Positions 24,701 through 38,100 of a DNA stretch of 64,000 nucleotides are shown piece by piece. The DNA comes from Perognathus longimembris pacificus (lineage: Eukaryota > Chordata > Mammalia > Rodentia > Heteromyidae), in contig NC_063162.1 in the NCBI RefSeq assembly GCF_023159225.1, positions 89,737,880 to 89,801,879 on the forward strand, given 5' to 3'. The position numbers were made by a program, and so were the translations under genes. Positions within the stretch are counted from its first letter, which is position 1. Every line of letters begins with the position of its first letter. The notes under the pieces are model-generated. The model searched no databases. It was not told where the DNA came from and saw only the letters and a list, made by a program, of their open reading frames with translations.

Positions 24701-27700
24701 ATTTCACCTCCCATATAGGATACTCTGCAGAGCATGGATTCTGGAGCCATACTGCCATGGTTTGAAGTCTGCTCTTCTTTTCCAGTGTGACCCACTCTTC
24801 TTAGTTTTTTTTTCCAGTATTTAAAAATTCAAAAATCTAGTGTTCTGGAAAGCCGCATAAATTAGGACTATGTCATTTTATACTTACTACCAGTGGAACT
24901 GTGACACATTAACCTTGTCTTTGTTTCCCCACATGGAAACATGGGCTAATAATAGTCCATACGGGGGTCTTATAAAGCATAAATTAATCTATGCAGACCA
25001 TTTGTAAAAGGGGCTAATTTATGATAATCAAATGCTACTACTTGCTATTATTATTTTATTAACTCCCATGGTTCTTTTCTAATATGGTAAATAGATTGTT
25101 AATCAAATGGCCACATCTGGAACAGCCAATATGGTGAATCAGCGCATGGTATCAGTGTTTATATCTTAGGGACTTTTTTGTTCAAGTGCAAGTTCTCAGC
25201 CAGTAAGATAATATTGTTAGGCAGGATGAAGAAGAGGAGAGATTTCAAAATACACAAAGTAGCTGTAATGGCCATCACTGGTTCCTTATCCCCACATCTC
25301 TGCTTCTTCCTTTCTTACAGAGCCCTCCCCCACCCGCCCCACTGTTCAACCCAGTTCACTTGCTGAAGTTTAGATGAATGACTCCTCCAAAGGGCCTTAT
25401 GTTAAAGGTTTAGTCCCTAATGTGGCAGTGTTAGAAGGTGCTAGAACCTTGAATAAGGAGACAGGACTAAGAAGGAAGTCCTTAGGGTACTACCTTCATC
25501 CTTAGCCTTTGGAAGGGATTGAGGGACCCCAGTTTTTTAGGTTTGATTAGAAAGAATAGAGGCAGGACAGAATGAAGCAAGGCTGCAAGACTTTTTGGAC
25601 TCTATAAAATAAGACAATTAAGTCATACATCTATTTGCAAACATGTTATCATTTAAGAGAAAAATGACTCCGTAGGCAATTGAAAGGTGAAAAGAGCTAC
25701 CATGCTATCATGGACCCACAACAAACAGGATGAGGCTGTTCTTCCCTCAGTTCCAGACAGTAAGACATGTCTGTGAACTCAGTGTGTCAGGATGCTACCA
25801 CCCCATGCCTCAGAGCCAGGACTGCTGTATGGGGCTATGGGGTACAGCTGCCACCTCAGGGACAACTGACTTAAGTTGTCAACACTGCACTGAAGGGACC
25901 ACACTGCCACATCAGTGGACCCAGAGAAGAGTAAGAAGCCAAAGAGGATTATTCTCAAGTTGGAACCATGTAACCGAATTTTCTCTGTTCGACTTTGAAA
26001 TTTGTGGCCCAGTGGCCATTTTCTTCTTTCTCCTGTGTAAAATAAAAAGTCTATCATATTTCTCTCCCCCCCCCCCACAATATGTTTTTGCAAGAGATAA
26101 CTTATCTGGTTTTAAGACTGGGAAAGAATTTTGTCTCAGCAAACACCACACCAAGTGTTACCAAAACTTGCATATATTGGGGCTGGGGATATGGCCTAGT
26201 GGCAAGAGTGCTTGCCTTGTATACATGAGGCCCTGGGTTCGATTCCCCAGCACCACATATACAGAAAACGGCCAGAAGTGGCGCTGTGGCTCAAGTGGCA
26301 GAGTGCTAGCCTTGAGCAAAAAGAAGCCAGGGACAGTGCTCAGGCCCTGAGTTCAAGGCCCAGGACTGGCAAAAAAAACAACAACTTGCATATATTGATT
26401 TAGAACTTGGAGTGGATGCTGGAATGGGGAAAGGCTTTTGGCCAGCAGAACAAGTGAATGGATTTGGTATGTTGGAAGGACAGAGGATCTAGAAAATACT
26501 GAGGGCAGAGTGTTTATGAGCTAAGTTTTATCTGTTCTAAAATTCCTATTCTGAAGCCCTAACCCCTAGTACTCTGGTGTGTGTATTTGGAAACCAGGCC
26601 TTTAAGAGGTGCCCAAGTTAAAATGAGGCCACTAGGATTGGACTTAATTCAATATAACTGATAGCCTTGTGAGAAGAGAAAATTGGGGCACAGGAGGAGG
26701 TAGTATCCAAGGAGTCACACACAGAGAAAACCATGTGGGACACAGAGAGAGGCGTCACTTCTTGTAAGCCAAGTAGAGAGGCCTCAGGAAAAATGATGCC
26801 TGCCAACACCTCAGTCCTGGACTTGCAGCCCCCAGAACTATGACAGAACAATTTTCTGTTGTTTCAGCCACTCAGTGTGTCATACTTTCTCAAAGAAATT
26901 CTAGCAAACCAATGTAAGCAGAGGAGACAGATTTGAATACAGTGACACACATAGGGAAAATGTTAGGTGAAGATTGGAGTCAGGCTACGATAGGCCAAGA
27001 ACACCAGATTGCTGGTAAAACCCTGGAATTCTAGACTCATGGGGAGTAAGTAAATGCCTGTTTGTGGTATCCAGTTTGAGTTTCTAGTCCCAGCTCAAGG
27101 AAATAAATGTTGTGGGTTTTCTGTTATTTGATATTAGCTGTCTGTTTGCTGATGTAGATAAATCATCTGCACTCTGTCCACATAGTTCTATTCTAAATAA
27201 CAAGTTCAAAAATCAACCAGAATGATGTTAACAGCTGAGTGCTAGTGGCTCATGCCTATACTCCAAAACTCAGGAAGTTGAGACTTGGTAGATAGAGTCT
27301 ATAACCATCCATCACAAGCAAAAAGCCAAGCTGAAGGCATGACTTCAGTGGCAGAGTGCCAGCCATGAGCAAATAAGTTAGATGAGAGCTTGGGGTCCTG
27401 AATTCAAGCTATGGTGTGGGCAAAAAAAGATTTTTAGAAATAAATATAATAAACAGGAAATAATAGCAGAATAAGATGACAAAGAATAATTCACTCTATA
27501 AGAGAAAGGTAGATGGACAATCAGTCTGTGGAGAGAAACAATAAAGAAGCAGGTTTGCCATTACTGCCTTGGAAATCTAGGGCTGGGATCAAAGAAGGAT
27601 GTTATATGTGAAAAGTGCTAAGAAACTTACAGAAGGTTAGAAATAAGAATCAGTGAATTAACTTAACTATGCCTCCAATTTCCCCAAACTCATAAATACC

Positions 27701-30700
27701 ACAGAATTGAGAGAAAGAAGAGGTTGCAAAAATATAAGCCAGCTCATTAAGTATTTTTGCTATATGCTATGCATATCAATACAAAGATTTCTCCATCTGG
27801 TGAAGGCCAACCATTCTGAAACAAAGGCTCAAATCAGCATGATTCTACACACCCACCCACCTGTAGAGGTGCGTCCACATCCATAGAGAACTGGGGAACT
27901 TTGTCAGCCCAAGGCAAGAATTTCTTGGTCTTGTGGTCCAGATAGTAATCAAAGATGGTTCCCTGGGATGGAAACTTTACTGCTTTCATCTCTTTATGCC
28001 ACCATCGACTGAAGTCAGCTTGGCAACTGAAGAGCTGAAGAGACCAAGAGAAACCCTTATTGTAGACAGAAAGTAATTGCAAAATCACATCATTTCTGCA
28101 ATGTGCAGAGCCAAATCACAAATGAAACCCACAAGTCTGGTGAGTTGAGGAACTCTTAGAGACAGATGGATGGATGGATGGATGGATGGATGGATGGATG
28201 GATGGATGGATGGATGGAAAGGCAGGTAGGTAGGTAGACAGGTAGGTAGGTAGACAGGTAGACAGACCAACCTACAGACAGACAGACTGACTCAGGGCCT
28301 GGGTGCAGTCTCTAGGCGTTTTTGCTTAAGGCTAGTGCTCTACCACTTGAGCCACAGATCCAATTCTGGCTTTTTGGTGATTAATTGGAGATAAGAGTCT
28401 CATAGACTTTCCTATTTGAACTGATTTTGAACCTCCATCCTCAGCTCTCAGCCTCCTAAGTAGCTAGGGTTATAGGTGTGAACCACTGAGGTTTGGCCTC
28501 CTACAAATCACCATGGAAACATACTAAACCTAGATCCACACACAGAGGAGGAGATGGAGATAGCAGGGCTTGGCTTCCAGCAGGATGAAGCTGAGACGCT
28601 TGGCTGAAAAGTCTACAGAGACCAAATCCTGTCCACAGAGAACATACAGAGAGGCAGCACGCAGGCTTGCTGGGCTGGAAGGTCCGTGACCTTACCTAAT
28701 GCCAATTCAAACCCTCTCTTGCTAGACTAGGATGCTGGAAAATAGAGGAAGGAAAAAAGCTTCTGGGTACCAGTATTAATCAAAACCCTCTAAATCCAAG
28801 ATGGCCTGGCCTTGGCTATATCCACTGAATGGTCTGGCTTAATGATGCCTACATCCATAGGATAAGCTGGCCCAGCCTCTCCCACAGCCATAGGGTGGCC
28901 TGGCCTAGGAGATTTTGGTAAACCCTAGAACTAATATGTGTATGTGTCTACTGCCAATACATAGCTGCTCCTCTGTCCTTGGACTGCAGGCCTTTCTCAG
29001 TGCTGGTCTAGGGCACTCACAAGTAGACAGGTGGACCACTGCAGGCAGACTGGGCAGCTCGGCTATCATGTGTCATCATGTATGGGCTCATGAGGTTAGG
29101 TTCATTGAAATTACTTTTAGACTGGTCATTGGAATATTTTATCCCCCTACAAAATTTGGTTTTAAGGCAAACCAGACTGATGTGGTCTGAATGATTAAGA
29201 GACTATCATTCACCAGGCACCATTCTTGACAAAAAATGTAAGTTCTACTTTACATCAAAACTAGTGGGTGGTGGGTAGACTTGGGTGCTGGTGGCTCATG
29301 CCTGTCATCCTAGCTATTCAGGAGGATGAGAAGAGGATCACATTTCAAAGCCTGCTGGGGCAGGAAAGTCTGTGAGACTCTTATCTCCAATAAATTACTC
29401 AGAAAAGGCTGGAAGTGCAGCTGTGGCTCAAGTGGTTGAACACTAGCCTTGAGCAGAAGCAGCTCAGGGACAGCACCTTTGCCAAGTTCAAGCCCAAGAC
29501 CAGCCAAAACAAAAAAAAGGCTGATGGGTGAGTCACACTACTCAATATACATATGTGAAAATGGACCCCTAAAACTTGAAGGGATGAATGGAGTTGGGAG
29601 AGATGGGGAGTATGAAGAAAGGGTGACAATAATTAAATGTTAGTCCACAGGCCATTTCTTGAGTCTTTTTCCATTCATGTTCCTGACCCCTCAGATAACA
29701 TTGAGTATTATTGCAGAATGAGCAGATGGGAGTGGAAGATGACTGGTTTTGCCAAGCTTAAGTAACTGAGTGTAGGGCTGCTGAAAGTGGGGAACTGGAA
29801 AGATTAGGAAACACTGGGAGGGAGGAGAGGTATTACATCAAGAATCGAACAGTCTCAGCTGTCCACATTTTTTCTGATTTTCAGGCTTGTACTTTGCAAA
29901 TGATGCTGCAAGAAAAGCCAAGATGTGATATATGTGGGGGGAGGGGGATCTGACCTCTGTGAAGAAGAGACCCACATCTGTATAAACCGTACCTTCAGGA
30001 GAAGCCCCTGAAGCCACTCACACTTGATGCTCCTTCCAAGCAGGAGCAGAGGCTGCTCTGTGGAGATCTGTGCAGATCATAGGAGGTCATCTGGATTCTG
30101 ACAAGGGCTGAAATAAGATCCATGAGGCGGCCATGTGTATTTATAGATATGAGCTAGGATAACCTAGTGACCACAGGCAGAACTGACCTACAGACAGCAT
30201 CAGCCACTTATTTTAGACTCCAGAGCAATGATCCAGCAGAAATACGAGCCACTCGTGGCTGTGATGCCTTCTGAGGACATTCTTTATTTATACCTGGAAA
30301 GGTATTGGAGGGCTATGATCTCTGTATAAAATATATGCTATTTGTTCTTGACATAACAGAGCAGCCACTCAGGGACACTGTGGTGACAAGGGATACTGAG
30401 GTCACATGGGGGAGAAGTCTCTGGAGCACAAACAAGGATGGTAACTTTGCTGCCCTATTTCTCACCAGGGGAACAGTTCTGCTGCCACACTGAGCTTGTT
30501 GTCATCCACACAATGAGGATACTTAGGGGGAAAAATCATTACAGGAACTGCGTGAGATAAATCTATAGCTCCAGGAGAATGGTAAGAACTGGATCCATTT
30601 CTTGTTCAGTGTCTGTGTGTATGTGTGTATGCATGTGAGAATGTAGGTATGCATGTGAGTATGTATGTTAATGTATATATACATGGATGCATGGATGTGT

Positions 30701-32947
30701 GCTGTATATTTAAGTGTATATGTGTGAATGTGTAAGAGTATATATACAAGTGAGATGTATGTGTATGCATGTGTTCATGAGTATATGTCCACATGTGTAT
30801 AAGTGTGCATGTGAGTGTGCCTGTGTATGTATGATTGTATGTGTGTATATGAGAGCAAATATGAGTGTGTGTACATATGTATGTATAGGTATGTATATGA
30901 ATGTGTATGTGAATACATAATATGTATGAGTGTATTTGTGGGTACACATGTGTGACCAAGATGAGTGTGCATATATGTGTATGTGAGTATGTGTGCTTTT
31001 GTGTATATCTGAGTATGTGCAGGCTTTTTCTCATGTGTTTCTCCTACATCAGAAGCCATGGAAAACTCCCTGCAAGCTGAAGGAGAGAGCCATGAAAAGC
31101 AATGGCTCCACTGGGCACCAGTGGCTCACACCTATAATCCTAGCTACTCAGGAGGCTGAGATCTGAGGATCATGGTTCAAAGCCAGCCCAGACAGGAAAG
31201 TTCATGAGACTCTTATCTCCAGTTAATCATAGAAAAGGCTGAAAGTGGAACTGTTGTTCAAGTGGTAGAGCACTAGCCTTGAGGAAAAGAAGCTCAGGGA
31301 CAGTGCCCAGGCCATGAGTTTAAGCCCCAGGACTAGCCAAAAAGAAAAAAAAAGAAAAAGATAGAAAAGAGCACTAGCCCCACCTGGGTTGATGGAGGTC
31401 ACCACTTGGGAACAGTCTGTGAGAAGACTTGAGCAGCAGTGGCTCGAGGCAGGGACAGCCATTTGAAGACAACAATACACTCTGGAGAGCAGCTCTCAAC
31501 TCACTAGTTCATGCATGGAAGCTCCACGCTGATGGACAGCACTGGAGATGGAGGCCGAGGGATGACTGAGTTTGGAAGAAACTATGATGGTGGGCCATCA
31601 TGATAGATGGAGCACCATTATGAGAAGAAACCAGAGAGGGCTGTGTTTCTCTCTCTACACATAGGCACAATGAGGAAGAGGCCATGTGCAAGCCAAAAAG
31701 GCAGTTCTCACCAGAACCCATACTCACTGGCACCTCATCCCACCCCCTCTCCTGGCCTTCCAGTATCAGCATGATGAGAATCTCGTTTCTGTTGTTGAAG
31801 TCTCCTCATATGTGGCATCTGGAATCACTGTCTGAGCAGACTAAGACATTGTGGGAGCCCGGGGCCTCTAAGATGCTCTGCTTCTGAATTAAAACTGTCA
31901 GGATGATGAGAGGACAAACTCAACAGCTACTTTGTAACTAAGACCGATAGTGGAAATAGTGACAATGGTAACAGGACATGCATGTAAAAGCGGGGATTGT
32001 ATAGGAGGGGATCAGTGGGAAGAGAGAAGGGAAATGGAGGAAGACTGAGTAGTATGGTAATATTCTCCCATGTACATATGTAAGTATGTATGTGTGCACA
32101 TATATGGTATATGTTATTATAAACTAATATATAATAATATATGATATAATATGTATATTACATATTAATATTATATATAATAATGAAATTCACCCAATGC
32201 AGTTTGAAAAGGGTAGGAGCAATGGAAATATGGTAAAGTGAATGAGTTTGTTTAAAGAACATTGCATGCATATATAGACATGTCACAATGAAACTTTCTT
32301 ATGTTACAAATATATGTTCACTTAAAAAGAAGTGACTGAGATCGTGGGGTATAAAAGGAAGCAGAAACAATGCCCCAGGATTTTAACCAGAGCAGAAGGA
32401 AGGAATATGCCCCGGGGGTAGAGGACAGGATAAGGGAAGGAAAGGTTGGGTGTGGGGCAGAGAAACTAGTGCATGTTGGGTGCACTGGGATGGGCCTTAA
32501 AGATCAGAAGTGATGTTCCAGAGAGAGATGGAGTTATCAGAAAGGTATGGACAGCAATGCATGTAGAGCTGGTAGCCAAGGTGACAAGTATTGGCAATGT
32601 GGAACTTCCTGCATGATGCCCAGGCTCAGGAGAGAACAGGAGAAAGAGCAGACATTTAGCATTGCATAAAAGTAAGATTTCATCACATATTATAAGCCCC
32701 AACCCAGCACTACCAGTTGATAAGCCAGTCCTGGGCCTACCTGATCCTGGGGCAGTACACCTCCGAATGCCCAGACACAGGTGAAGACAAAGTAGGCTTC
32801 GTATACCTCCTTCGGGCTGTCAGGAGGGACATTTTCAGGAGTCAATAGACATTCCAAAAGTGCACAAATAGTCTACAAACAAACAGAAAATGACATCATT
32901 GTGGGATAATGACAGCTTTTTAAAATAGTGTAGAAGATTCAAAGTGA

Positions 32948-33005
<58 letters not shown>

Positions 33006-35115
33006 TGGGGCTTGAATTTAGGGTCTGGGCATTGTCCCAAGGCTAGTGCTCTACCACCTGAGCCACAGCTCCACTTCTGGGCTTTTGCTGGTTAATTGGA
33101 GATAAGTGTCTCATGAAGTTTCCTGCCTGGGCTGGCTTTAAACCTTGATCTTCAGGTCTCAGCCTCCTGAGTAGCTAGATGACAGGGGTGAGCCATTCGT
33201 GCTCTACTATCACAGGACTTTTTGTCAACTTTACTTTATCCTTAAAAGATTATACAACTTCTCAAAATTTTGCAAATTTGCTAAATTAGAAGAGACAAAA
33301 TCTATTGCTTTGGGTATCAAAGTCCGTAGTACCAAAATCTATCACTTTTAATCCATGAGCAAACTATCTGTTTGGTTGTTTACTTGTTAATTTCTGTTTG
33401 CTAGACACAGGCTCATACTATATAGCCAGGCCTGGCCTTGAATTTGCAATCCTCCTACCAGGTAGCTGGGATTACAGGTATGTATCATCTTTCTTGGTAA
33501 CAATTTTTAAAAAATTAAATGAAAATGAAAGAATTGTTTCTATCATGTGCAAATGACTTCCACAAAGGCCATACCTCATCAAGTGAAAACTACATAGAGG
33601 CTGGGCACTAGTGGTTCATACCTGTAATCCTAGCTACTCAGTAGGCTAAGATCTGAGGATCACAGTTTGAAGCTAGCCCAAGCAGGAAAGTCCATGACAC
33701 TTTTATCTCCAATAATTTACTCAGAAAAAGCCAGAAGTGGTGCTGTGACTCAAGCAGTAAAGTGTAGGCCTTGAGCAAAAACAAGCTCAGGGTAACACCC
33801 AGGCCCTGCATTCAAGCCCCAGGACTGGCAAAACAAACAAACAAAAGAAAAACTCTGTAGATATTTCCAAAAAAAAATGATTGACATGACAATCACTGGA
33901 TAAACTAGAAATATACAAAAGAAAAAAAATAATGGCTTGTGCCTATAATCCCAGCTCTTCAAGAGGCTGAGATCTGATGATCTCGACTTGAAGCCACCTA
34001 GTACAGGATAGTTTATAAGGGAGGCTCATGTGGTAGGGTGCTAGCCTTGAGCAAAATAACTCAGGGACAGCAACCAGGCCCTGAGTTAAAGCCCCAATAC
34101 TGGTGCATGTGTACACACATACACACACGATAATATTTATCCCTATTCACTTTATGTCAACAAGAAATTAATGTAAACACCATGTTCTACAATCCACTTT
34201 CTTACTTAAAGCCATCTTGAAGACCTTTTCTCATGAGTGCTTCAGCATAGTAGCTTCAGCATAGCTAACAATCCACCAGAGGGCAATCCACTTCCATCAG
34301 GATGGGAGCAGCCATTTTTCCCCAAATATTATTATGCATTTATAAAGTTGGACTGGCACCTCCTAGGCTGTGACATATTTGAACATCAGACAAAATTTCA
34401 CCTTGGAGATAATGCTTGTCAAGAACCTAACCCTCATCCCCTGCTGGAGAAATGGCCCCACTTTGTCCTAACAGCTCATGCTCATGACAATCTTGGCAGG
34501 CCTGAGGTGTGATTGTGGTTGGGTTCCTACCATAGGGTATCTCAACTAGTAATAAACACAGAATCATTTTTCCTTAATTACCACTGTCACAGATGTAAAT
34601 ATATAAGAAAATCTCTTGCCCTGGAGGAGACTCTAGATTTCCATACTGTCCCACTGAACTGTGTGTAGGCCTTTCTTTTCTAGCCAAGAAAGTCAGCAAT
34701 AATGAAGCAACTTTTATATTCTCTCTTTATTTCTGTTATCTTATATGATGCCAGCGTGGTAATTTGATATAGTCTTTTAGGAAAACTCACTAGTTTGTTA
34801 TCAAGAAAAGTACTGCATGGCTGGGCAATGGAGGCTCATGCCTATAATCCTAGCTGTCAGAAGGCTAGGATCTGAGGAGAGCAATTTGAAGCCAATCCAA
34901 GCAGAAAAGTCCATGACAGTCTTACTTTTTTTTTTAACCTGTGTTTATTGCAGTATAACATCCACCTTTATAGTTAGCCTAAGTGCCCATCAACTGATGG
35001 ATGATTAAAGAAAATATAGTATTTAGATACAATGGAATATTATTCAGCCATAAAGAAGAATGAAATTATGCTATTTGGGAAATAGATGGAATTGGAGATC
35101 ATCATATTAAGCTAG

Positions 35116-35177
<62 letters not shown>

Positions 35178-38100
35178 TACTGGGGCTTGAATTCAGGACC
35201 TCGTGGTCTTAATTGGCATTTTTTAGTGTAGCCAGTGCTCTATCACTTAAGCCACACCTCCATGTCCTGGGCCAGACTTGAAAAGACAAATATAGAGTGT
35301 TTTCTTATATATACAATCTACTAGACCTTCATGAGGCTCATGTCCAATTAACCAGCAAAAAAGCCAAATGGTAGAGCTTTAGCCCTGAGCAAGAGCTGAG
35401 CAAAAGCATGAGACCCCAAGTTTATGCCCTAGTACCAGCACACACACACATACACATGCACACACACAAGAAAATAGTGCAAAGCCCTGAAGATAAATTT
35501 TCTCTTTGTCAAGGATAAACTATGTTGTTCTGAGGAATATTTAAAATAAAAGTTCAAAGCCAGGTGCTGGTGGTATCTTGTGCCTAGCTACTCATGGGGC
35601 TGAGATCTGAAGATCTCAGTTCAGAGGCAGCTGGGCAGGTAAGTCCATGAGAAATTCTTATCTCCTATCTCCAATTAACCACCAGAAAACCAGAGCTGTG
35701 GCTCAAAGTGTAGAGCACTAGCCTTGAGCAGAAGAGCTCAGGGATAGCTCTCAGGCGCCAGGTTCCACCCCCTCCCCCTTCCCTGACAGACAAAAAAAAG
35801 AATCAATAAAAAAAAATAAAATCTCAAAAGACCAATGGATCTCAATGGGATATTAGGAGATAAATACTCCAATAAACTTTACAATTCTCTTTTCTCCCCC
35901 TGTACTTAAAAAGCATTTTGAGATCTGAGTCAACAACAACTAAAGCCACAGTTAAATTCTAAATGAGTTCCTATACTTTACAAACTTCAAGAAAAGAAGT
36001 TTCCCATACAGAGGACTAGTTCGTTCATTCATTCTTAAGGTAGTTATTGTAAATTATTCCTTTTTACAATCATCTTGGCCTCAAATTCCTGTACTTAACA
36101 AGGAAATACAGGCAACAGACTACCTTTACAAAACAGCAGCTTGAAAGGAGCTCAAAATTAAATGCTTTTTCCGACTACTAGGGAGAGCAAAAGTCATATT
36201 AATTCCTACTGACCTATTTTCACACTATTCTTGAATGAAAAAGTTCACACCCCCTCAAAGAATCACACAAATACACAAGACAACTCGGGGAAGAACTTGA
36301 GCAGGCGTTTGCAAGTCTTACACCAGAGGAAGTCTAATTAGGCTAACGCCATAATTAATTCATTATGAATAAATTCAGACCTGCTTTCAGAAATAAATTA
36401 TACCTCAGATAATTACTGCTGAATACTATCGTTTACTTAATTGGTGTGTGAATTACCCCCCTCCCCCAAAACCTGAACTTTCCTTTCCTATTATACTTGA
36501 CTCTTTCTAATTTCACTTCCAACAAATTTGGTCACATAGTTACTTAATGGTAACAAAGTACATAGAAGCCAATTTTGCTCCTACAGGAAAAAGCAAGGAA
36601 GGGTTTCAGAGGGTAAATCTTTGTAAAGTTGGAGAAGTGGAAGGGTTGAGGTCAGTTTCTTTTCTTCATGCTGCCATTGTGATTTCCCATTTCCTTTCTG
36701 TGTTTTCTCAATTATTTTCATTCGCTTCTATGACAACGAATCACATAACCTTCACTCTTCCTCATGGGGAGACAAGAAAGAATGAGCAGTGGACTTTGCT
36801 GAATTCTTCACACACAGAGGCATGCCTTGGGGGCTACATAGAATAGGGGAGCTTGTGGGTGGGGAGGGGCCCTGTGGCAGAATGCAGAGATGTTTCCTTA
36901 CAACTGGGCCAGCATCTAATTGCACAGATTTTTTTTCACTCATAAACACACAGAGTACTCTTGCTGAGCAAGTTCCAAAGGAGCTGGAAAAAGAAATGAC
37001 TTTAGTAATTTTGTTCTCATTCTATTTCCAGAATACTGGAAAGGACACAATGATTCCTCAAACACCTAATTGGTACCTGCTGAAGGCTCAGAACAACATA
37101 AATCCTTGGCGGACAGAAAAATGAATACAATATGGCTTTCATCTTTTAGTTCACAATCCTAAGAGAAAGAAACAATTCACAGAACCCAAATGACCACACA
37201 GTCTGATAGTGTGCTTGGAGTTTGCAAGAGTTCAAGGAATAGGAGGGCTGAGATAGGAGGGTTGGAAAGAATTAACAATTTCCCCCTCCCCCTCTCCTCA
37301 ATTTCCTCCCCATTCCCCTCTTGCTTCTCCCTTCCCTGTCCCCTGTCCCTACCTCTCCCCTCCTCCTCTCCTCTTTCCTTTGTGACAGTACTGGGGTTTG
37401 AACTCATAGCCTCATGCTTTGTAGAGAGATATTCTACCAATAGAAAACTATGTCTCCAGCCCTCTTTGCTTTAGATAATTTTTTGGAGAAGATTTCACTT
37501 GCCTCACCAACCCAAGCTAATTCCCTACATGGCTGAGATCATAGACATGGACCACCTCTTTATTGAGATGGGAGTCGGATTTTTTTTTGCCCAGACTGAC
37601 CTTGAGCCTCTAGTCTTCCAATCTTTACCTGCTGAGAAGCTAGGGTTACAGGTATGAGACAGCCTGCCCAGCCTCTTTCAGCAAGTGAACCTGTGGTCAA
37701 GCTCCACCAGGACTAGCACCTAGAGTAGTATGAGAAGATGCACCTGCAGCAGGCTGCTCTCTGGAACTGCGGTGATGGCCTTGAAGCTGCTTCTCAGCTT
37801 ATCCAAGCATGCAGGGATGTATTTATCAAAAAGAATGGTTAAGTTGGCCTTTTCTGACTGGTGCCGCCTCCTGTCTATCCAGCTGGCCACATACCTAAAA
37901 AGCAACAGAGAGACTATTTTACAGAACATGGGCTTGAAAAGTGGAACTTTGCTGTCTCCACAGCTTATGCTAAATAGCTTGCAGTGTCTTGGGCCATGGG
38001 TTCACCCAACTTTTCAAGCAGCAAATATTTTTATTTTTTTCTTTTGTGCCAATACTAGAACTCAAACTCAAACTTTGCTTTTTTTTTTCCCCCCTCAAGG

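Noticed and set aside
25730..26350. 206-codon plus-strand ORF
   Set aside because: Its C-terminal third is the IDL-Geo SINE and the rest shows no family motif.
28085..28270. ORF with a PSIH-type repeat
   Set aside because: Translation of the (GATG)n microsatellite.
30606..31059. H/T/Y-rich ORFs of up to 142 codons
   Set aside because: They are translations of a CA/CATA repeat array.
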